Assembly: GCA_016714745.1 (NCBI GenBank)
Contig: JADKCG010000016.1
Coordinates: 1 to 25,899 of the forward strand
Length of the DNA: 25,899 nucleotides
Direction: 5' to 3'
Origin: Elusimicrobiota bacterium
GTDB taxonomy: Bacteria > Elusimicrobiota > Elusimicrobia > FEN-1173
The notes below the pieces were generated by a model. The model had not been told where the DNA came from. It ran no database searches and was given only the letters and a program-made list of their open reading frames with translations. The position numbers and the translations under genes are program-made. This document shows positions 7,643 through 11,827 of the stretch, one piece after another (the stretch's first letter is position 1; every line of letters starts with the position of its first letter).

Positions 7643-7803
7643 GGTTCGTTGACGCATTACTGCACCGTGTGAACCCGAGCAAGAACCGGGCAGACGGTGC
7701 CCGACCCGGACGATGAAAATGCCTTTAATCTGCGAACCGAGCGACATTGAAATGCCCCTGTTGACCATAACCCGGCGTTGATCGTCATTATACGCCGCGG
7801 CAA
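7584..7803 (-). repeat. Gene-less cassette 4, family B
   Basis: A 220-bp copy almost identical to cassette 2, with frame 7657-7788 of doubtful meaning, TATAAT on the minus strand at 7792-7787, and the R''-box hairpin at 7637-7682. Confidence 0.85.
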
Positions 7804-7881
7804 CGAAAAAGCTAACCGGCGTTGCCTGGTTTGACGGCCGTAGGCCGGCAAGGTAACGTCCGGTTGAGCGAGTGGTTGGGC
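7798..7881 (-). other. attC site of cassette 3, long form
   Basis: 84 bp. On the minus strand it runs from GCCCAAC to GTTGCCG. The stem is different and longer than in its neighbours: GCTCAACCGG against CCGGTTAGC with an extrahelical base, then CGTTACC against GGCAACG-type pairing and an inner GGCC hairpin. Confidence 0.85.
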
Positions 7882-8046
7882 GAGTTGTGAAGCGGGACTC
7901 TGCCCAACGAATACTGCGATGCGGCTGAATTTATTGTGCCGCGCACCCAGACCGGTTTTGCCATTGCCGTTTCAATCATAGCGGAGCGGGACCTTTAACC
8001 CTGCTCGATGAACGATCAAATTCATATCTCATTTTACCCGGCCCAA
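7804..8046 (-). repeat. Gene-less cassette 3, family A (diverged)
   Basis: A 243-bp cassette without a usable frame, lying between family-B copies. The body resembles cassettes 9 and 10: CTGCCCAAC, then GCGGCTGAAT...GCCGC, then a GGTTTTGCCATTGCCGT segment. Its attC-proximal hairpin (7875-7908) keeps the fold with different bases: GTTGGGC-GAGT against ACTC-T-GCCCAAC. Confidence 0.8.
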
Positions 8047-8105
8047 CGTGAAGCTCACCGGCGCGGGCCGCTTGTGCCCGCGTCCGGTGGAGCGCATTGT
8101 TGCCG
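8041..8105 (-). other. attC site of cassette 2
   Basis: 65 bp. On the minus strand it runs from CGGCAAC to GTTGGGC, with the family-B stem. Confidence 0.9.
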
Positions 8106-8266
8106 GGTTCGTTGACGCATTACTGCACCGTGTGAACCCGAGCAAGAACCGGGCAGACGGTGCCCGACCCGGACGATGAAAATGCCTTTAATCTGCGAAC
8201 CGAGCGACATTGAAATGCCCCTGTTGACCATAACCCGGCGTTGATCGTCATTATACGCCGCGGCAA
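8047..8266 (-). repeat. Gene-less cassette 2, family B
   Basis: A 220-bp copy of the family-B cassette. The 43-codon frame is at 8120-8251. TATAAT (minus, 8255-8250) overlaps its ATG, so a transcript from that -10 would start after the start codon. Confidence 0.85.
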
Positions 8267-8325
8267 CGTGAAGCTCACCGGCGCGGGCCGCTCGTGCCCG
8301 CGTCCGGTGGAGCGCATTGTTGCCG
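8261..8325 (-). other. attC site of cassette 1
   Basis: 65 bp. On the minus strand it runs from CGGCAAC to GTTGCCG; stem as in the other family-B sites. This is the attC nearest to attI. Confidence 0.9.
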
Positions 8326-8486
8326 GGTTCGTTGACGCATTACTGTGCCGCGTGTACCCGAGCAAGAACCGGGCAAACGGTGCCCGACCCGGACGATGAA
8401 AATGCCTTTAATCTGCGAACCGAGCGACATGGCAATGCTCCTGTTGACTGTAACCCGGCCTTGATCGTCGTTATACGCCGCGGCAA
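8267..8486 (-). repeat. Gene-less cassette 1, family B
   Basis: The attI-proximal cassette, and thus probably the most recent insertion. It is the most diverged of the four family-B copies: the -10-like hexamer reads TATAAC, the ATG of the small frame has become ACG, and the R''-box hairpin has a weaker inner stem (GGGT against ACCC). Confidence 0.82.
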
Positions 8487-8560
8487 CAATTATTATCTCT
8501 TATTGCTAATCTTCGGAAAGGGCCCGATGACGCCCGTGCTTGAAATCAAGCAGATGCAAT
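8481..8560 (-). other. attI: attI primary recombination site (approximate)
   Basis: The last family-B unit ends at GTTGCCG (minus, 8487-8481). The following DNA up to the integrase promoter is unlike any cassette, as expected of attI. The crossover is expected between the G at 8487 and the T at 8486. The region holds the palindrome GCTTGA-AA-TCAAGC at 8538-8551, a possible integrase- or regulator-binding site. The right boundary is a guess. A weak leftward -10 (GATAAT, minus 8497-8492) could belong to the cassette promoter, but I see no good -35. Confidence 0.65.
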
Positions 8561-8562
8561 TC

Positions 8563-8580
8563 TGTTAAGAAATACTAACA
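8563..8580. promoter_or_regulatory. Palindromic operator candidate over the intI promoter
   Basis: TGTTA-N8-TAACA is a perfect 5+5 inverted repeat. It covers the -35 position (8565-8570) of the integrase promoter. The placement fits a repressor. LexA controls many integron integrases, but this sequence is not a standard LexA box I can name. Confidence 0.55.
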
Positions 8581-8593
8581 AAAACTTTATAAT
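8565..8593 (+). promoter_or_regulatory. intI promoter
   Basis: Perfect -10 TATAAT at 8588-8593, with TTAAGA (4/6) at 8565-8570 and a 17-nt spacer. Transcription would begin around 8600, so the integrase message would be leaderless or nearly so. No ribosome-binding site is visible before the ATG at 8602. Confidence 0.65.
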
Positions 8594-8601
8594 ATCTGAT
8601 C

Positions 8602-9906
8602 ATGCCAACTTTTTATAACAATAATTACATGCCGGAGTTTCAGAAACTGCTTCGCGAGAGGAACCTGGCTCTTGAAAAACACATTCCTTTTTTGGCCCGC
8701 TGGGCGCATCTGTATCTCGCATTTTTGGCTCAGGGGAAAGACGATTCTTTGCCGTTTGAAATTACCCTTGAACGCTTTTTAAAGCATACATCGCTTCAGG
8801 AAAAAAATCAACCCTGGCAAATTCAGCAGGCGGAAACAGGCATCCGGCTTTATCATCTCCACTTTGGGACGAATGAAAACCAAACGCCACCATTGATTGG
8901 TTCAGGAAATGAGGTGGCGGAAAAATTAAAAGAACGCATGAGGTTGAGGCATTACGCTTTTAGTACCGAACGCACGTATCTGGACTGGTTTTCTCGATTT
9001 CAAAAATATGCGACCACCGTTCTTGGAAGAAAAAACCCTTCAGAGTGGACGTCCGAGGATGTGCGTGATTTTTTGAGTCGTTTGGCCGTGGTGGATCGCG
9101 TTTCTTCCTCGACACAAAATCAGGCGTTCAATGCCCTGCTTTTTCTCTTTCGCGATGTTCTGGGGCGCTCCCTGGACGACATCCGCAAAACGGTTCGAGC
9201 CAAGCGTGGCGTCCGGTTGCCAGTTGTTCTTTCTCGGGCCGAGGTGCGGCAGGTTTTTGCCGCCGCCCAGGGAGACAATCGACTAATTTTGGAGCTTTTG
9301 TACGGGACCGGTATGCGCTTAATGGAATTGGCTCGGTTACGGGTTCAAGACATCGATTTTGATTTAGGCACTCTTTACATTCGCGGCGGTAAAGGCGATA
9401 AAGATCGCACCACGATTCTTCCAAAAACGGTGCGAGACCCTCTTCGCGTTCATTTGGAGGCGGTCAAGAAACTGCACGACGTCGATTTGGCCAAAGGACA
9501 TGGCGACGTTTTTTTGCCGGAAGCTCTTGAACGGAAATACCCCAATGCTGGGAAAGAATGGCGATGGCAATACGTGTTTCCCTCCGATCGGTTGTCGGTC
9601 GACCCGCGGAGCGGAAAAATCCGTCGGCATCATTTGAGCGACACGGCCATTCAACAAACCATGGCGCGGGCGGTCGCCACAGCCGAATTGGCAAAACACG
9701 CCACCGTTCACACCTTGCGACACAGTTTCGCCACCCACCTCCTCATGAAGGGGGTTAATATTCGGGAAGTTCAGGATTTGTTGGGCCACAAAAATGTGGA
9801 AACCACCATGATCTACACTCACGTTCTGCGGGATATGGCGAACGCGCCGGTGAGCCCCTTGGACGATCTGACGGCCGAACTCGCTCCCACTCTCGCTGAA
9901 TGCTGA
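8602..9906 (+). CDS. intI: Integron integrase IntI, N-terminally extended
   Basis: A 434-residue tyrosine recombinase that recombines attC and attI sites. Catalytic residues are visible: Arg239 (YGTGMRLMELARLR), the beta-hairpin Lys (GGKGDKDRT, about 264-267), His370 and Arg373 (VHTLRHSFATHLL), His396 (LLGHKN) and Tyr405 (TTMIYTHVLRD). The insert ALERKYPNAGKEWRWQYVFP (308-327) is the integron-integrase signature that separates IntI from XerC/D. The core-binding domain starts near residue 105 (EKLKERMRLRHYAFSTERTY). The first 100 or so residues are an extra domain not present in IntI1 (337 residues); I do not recognise it. The C-terminal SPLDDL also matches IntI1. The gene diverges from the cassettes. 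Its last codons are repeated beyond the AbiE genes. Confidence 0.96.
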   Translation: MPTFYNNNYMPEFQKLLRERNLALEKHIPFLARWAHLYLAFLAQGKDDSLPFEITLERFLKHTSLQEKNQPWQIQQAETGIRLYHLHFGTNENQTPPLIGSGNEVAEKLKERMRLRHYAFSTERTYLDWFSRFQKYATTVLGRKNPSEWTSEDVRDFLSRLAVVDRVSSSTQNQAFNALLFLFRDVLGRSLDDIRKTVRAKRGVRLPVVLSRAEVRQVFAAAQGDNRLILELLYGTGMRLMELARLRVQDIDFDLGTLYIRGGKGDKDRTTILPKTVRDPLRVHLEAVKKLHDVDLAKGHGDVFLPEALERKYPNAGKEWRWQYVFPSDRLSVDPRSGKIRRHHLSDTAIQQTMARAVATAELAKHATVHTLRHSFATHLLMKGVNIREVQDLLGHKNVETTMIYTHVLRDMANAPVSPLDDLTAELAPTLAEC

Positions 9907-9925
9907 AAATTAATTGCGGGCCGTT
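9829..9925 (+). repeat. 97-bp direct repeat, left copy (intI 3' end plus addB ghost start)
   Basis: Matches 11731-11827 with three mismatches in 97. It contains the last 78 bp of intI and, overlapping the stop, an ATGCTGA followed by the first addB codons, which lead nowhere in this copy. Confidence 0.95.
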
Positions 9926-9970
9926 TCGGTTATCTATATTCCGCTTGCGCTGGTTTTGGTTTAAATTTAT

Positions 9971-9976
9971 TATAAT
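9971..9976 (+). promoter_or_regulatory. -10 element of the abiE operon
   Basis: A perfect TATAAT in an AT-rich stretch, ending 9 nt before the abiEi ATG. This gives a near-leaderless message, as for intI. No good -35 is seen at 17 nt; TTGCGC at 9945-9950 is a weak candidate with a 20-nt spacer. Confidence 0.5.
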
Positions 9977-9985
9977 ACGTATACC

Positions 9986-10756
9986 ATGGATATACGGAAA
10001 GGAACAAAATTAAACAAACTGCTGAAAGCCTGGCCTTCGGGGACAGTGGCCGTGAATCAATGGCTCCTGAAACAGGGGGTTGATCGACAATTGATCCAAC
10101 GGTATAAAATGACCGATTGGGTCAAAAGCGTGGGCTCAGGGGCTCTTGTGCGATCAGGCGATAAGGTGGGGTGGCAGGGCGGTGTTTACGCCCTTCAAAA
10201 TCAATTGCATCTTTCGGTTCATCCCGGAGGAAAAACGGCACTCCAATTGCTTGGACTGGCCCATTACCTCCCTTTGGGGGGCAGTGAAAAGATTACGCTG
10301 TTTGGGGATGCGCGCGAAAAACTTCCTCGCTGGTTCCTGAAGAATAAATGGGGATCAAAAATAGATTTCAAAGGCACGGCCCTTTTTTCTCCCGATAATG
10401 TTTTAGGATTTACCAAATTTAAGGAAGGGATATTTGAGATTGATGTCTCTTCTGCGGAGCGCGCCATATTTGAGCTCCTGCATTTGGTTCCCAAAGAAGA
10501 AACCTTTGATGAAGCTCAAAAGTTGATGGATGGATTAACGACATTGCGATGCTCCTTGGCGCAGTCTTTGCTTGAAAAATGTAACTCGATAAAAGTGAAA
10601 CGGCTCTTTATGTTTATGGCTGAATCGGCCAATCTGGTCTGGCTGAAACGATTAAATGTATCGCGGGTTGATTTTGGGGTGGGCAAACGAGTCATCGTAG
10701 AAGGGGGACGTTTTGATGCCAAATACAAGATAACCGTACCGAGGGCGAATGGGTAG
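9986..10756 (+). CDS. abiEi: AbiEi-type antitoxin (type IV toxin-antitoxin)
   Basis: A 256-residue protein resembling the AbiEi antitoxin/transcription repressor. The N-terminal region (about 8-65) looks like the winged-helix domain: KLLKAWPSGTVAVNQWL, then a second helix pair, then VGWQGGVYALQ. The central part has HPGGKTALQLLGLAHYL, typical of the second AbiEi domain. SSAERAIFELLHLVP follows, then a C-terminal region rich in basic residues. In this family the antitoxin counteracts AbiEii and represses its own operon by binding inverted repeats near the promoter. It overlaps abiEii by 8 nt. The two genes are more AT-rich than addBA, suggesting transfer. I am sure of the pair; domain limits are approximate. 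Confidence 0.85.
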   Translation: MDIRKGTKLNKLLKAWPSGTVAVNQWLLKQGVDRQLIQRYKMTDWVKSVGSGALVRSGDKVGWQGGVYALQNQLHLSVHPGGKTALQLLGLAHYLPLGGSEKITLFGDAREKLPRWFLKNKWGSKIDFKGTALFSPDNVLGFTKFKEGIFEIDVSSAERAIFELLHLVPKEETFDEAQKLMDGLTTLRCSLAQSLLEKCNSIKVKRLFMFMAESANLVWLKRLNVSRVDFGVGKRVIVEGGRFDAKYKITVPRANG

Positions 10757-11681
10757 AAAAATCAATTTCAAAGCCACCCTTTTCTTTAAACAAGCCCAAC
10801 TCATGCTCCGCGCGATGAGTCAAGTGGCCAAAGAAAAGGACTTTGCCGTAAAAGGGGGAACAGCCATTAACCTTTTTGTGAGGGACATGCCGCGCCTCTC
10901 CGTTGATATTGATTTAACATACTTTCCGATTGAGCCACGGGAGGTCTCTTTGAGAAATATCAATGATGGTTTGAAACGAATGGCTTCCCGGATTAAAGAA
11001 AATCTTCCGGGGACATCTGTAAAAAAAATCACAGCGGGTGGGTCACAACTATCGAAACTGGTTGTCGATAGCCAAGGTGTTAAAATCAAGATTGAGCCCA
11101 ATACGGTTATTCGTGGGACCGTTTATCCTCCCGAGCAACGAGACCTTTCCAAGAGAGCCGAAGAAATGTTTGAACTTTCCGTTTCCGCGAATATCCTTTC
11201 GATTGCCGATTTATATGGTGGGAAAATATGTGCGGCGCTGGACCGTCAGCATCCGCGCGACCTCTTTGATATCAAAACTTTGTTTGAAAACGAAGGGATT
11301 AAGCCTGAGATTAGAAAAGCTTTCGTTGTGTATTTGGCTTGCCATGATCGACCGATAAGTGAACTCCTGGCACCGATCCCGAAAGATACCCGCCTTACGT
11401 TTAAAAATGAATTTTTGGGAATGACAATTTCTCCTGTGAAATACCGTGATTTGCGAATGACGTTGAAGACTCTCATTTCAACGCTAAAGAAAGACCTTTC
11501 CGAAAAAGAAAGACGGTTCTTGGTCCTATTGAAAGAAGGAAACCCGGACTGGACACTTCTCGATATCCCCGGTATTGATCGTTTGCCCGCTATTCAATGG
11601 AAACTTAGAAACATCCACAAAATGGATAAAAAGAAACACTCCGATGCCCTGAGCCGACTTAAAAAAATTTTAAGGATTTGA
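10749..11681 (+). CDS. abiEii: AbiEii-type nucleotidyltransferase toxin
   Basis: A 310-residue nucleotidyltransferase-fold toxin. The fold signature is clear: KGGTAINLF with Gly36-Gly37, then LSVDIDLTY with Asp53 and Asp55, the metal ligands. The family motif HPRDLFDIKTLFE lies near residue 175. Family members transfer nucleotides to tRNA or related targets and cause growth arrest, giving phage abortive infection or plasmid/locus stability. The ATG at 10749 lies inside the end of abiEi, so translation is probably coupled. The frame is intact. Directly after the stop codon lies a short remnant of a second integrase C-terminus. Confidence 0.88.
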   Translation: MGRKINFKATLFFKQAQLMLRAMSQVAKEKDFAVKGGTAINLFVRDMPRLSVDIDLTYFPIEPREVSLRNINDGLKRMASRIKENLPGTSVKKITAGGSQLSKLVVDSQGVKIKIEPNTVIRGTVYPPEQRDLSKRAEEMFELSVSANILSIADLYGGKICAALDRQHPRDLFDIKTLFENEGIKPEIRKAFVVYLACHDRPISELLAPIPKDTRLTFKNEFLGMTISPVKYRDLRMTLKTLISTLKKDLSEKERRFLVLLKEGNPDWTLLDIPGIDRLPAIQWKLRNIHKMDKKKHSDALSRLKKILRI

Positions 11682-11709
11682 CATCTCCTCCCTTGAAAAC
11701 ATTTCATCC

Positions 11710-11808
11710 ATGAAATATTCCTACCTGTTACGGGATATGGCGAACGCGCCGGTCAGCCCCCTGGACGATCTGACGGCCGAACTCGCTGCCACTCTCGCTG
11801 AATGCTGA
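11710..11808 (+). pseudogene. Remnant of a second integron integrase C-terminus
   Basis: From an ATG at 11710 a 32-residue frame reads MKYSYLLRDMANAPVSPLDD and onward to a TGA at 11806-11808. It aligns with the intI end MIYTHVLRDMANAPVSPLDD. The first ten codons are diverged in DNA (about half of the bases match) but similar in protein, while the rest is 97% identical. The bases before the ATG (frame reading LENISS) also resemble NVETT of the integrase. It therefore looks like the stub of a related, not identical, integrase joined to the addB start. Confidence 0.7.
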
Positions 11809-11827
11809 AAATTAATTGCGGGCCGTT
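11731..11827 (+). repeat. 97-bp direct repeat, right copy
   Basis: Second copy of 9829-9925, 1902 bp downstream. Here the ATG at 11802 continues into the complete addB. Confidence 0.95.

Larger units (their letters stand above)
4959..9906. mobile_element. Complete integron: intI, attI and ten gene cassettes
   Basis: The parts are the integrase gene (plus strand, 8602-9906), an attI region at its 5' side, and ten consecutive cassettes extending leftwards with their genes on the minus strand. This is the usual divergent layout. Each cassette ends in an attC site in the same (minus) orientation. In minus-strand order from attI: cassettes 1 (8267-8486), 2 (8047-8266), 3 (7804-8046), 4 (7584-7803), 5 (7364-7583), 6 (6614-7363), 7 (5936-6613), 8 (5421-5935), 9 (5196-5420), 10 (4965-5195). 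Cassettes 6-8 carry genes; the others do not. The attC sites share a stem core but vary in sequence. A mixed array next to a non-class-1 integrase points to a chromosomal-type integron. The array may once have continued to the left, where insertion sequences now lie. Confidence 0.93.

Noticed and set aside
7358..8487. CRISPR-like reading of the repeated 65-bp units
   Set aside because: The repeats are long, have attC boxes and stem asymmetry, are spaced by copies of the same sequence rather than unique spacers, and there are no cas genes.
8492..8520. Cassette promoter Pc on the minus strand near attI
   Set aside because: A GATAAT is present, but no acceptable -35 lies 16-18 nt upstream, so it is only mentioned with attI.
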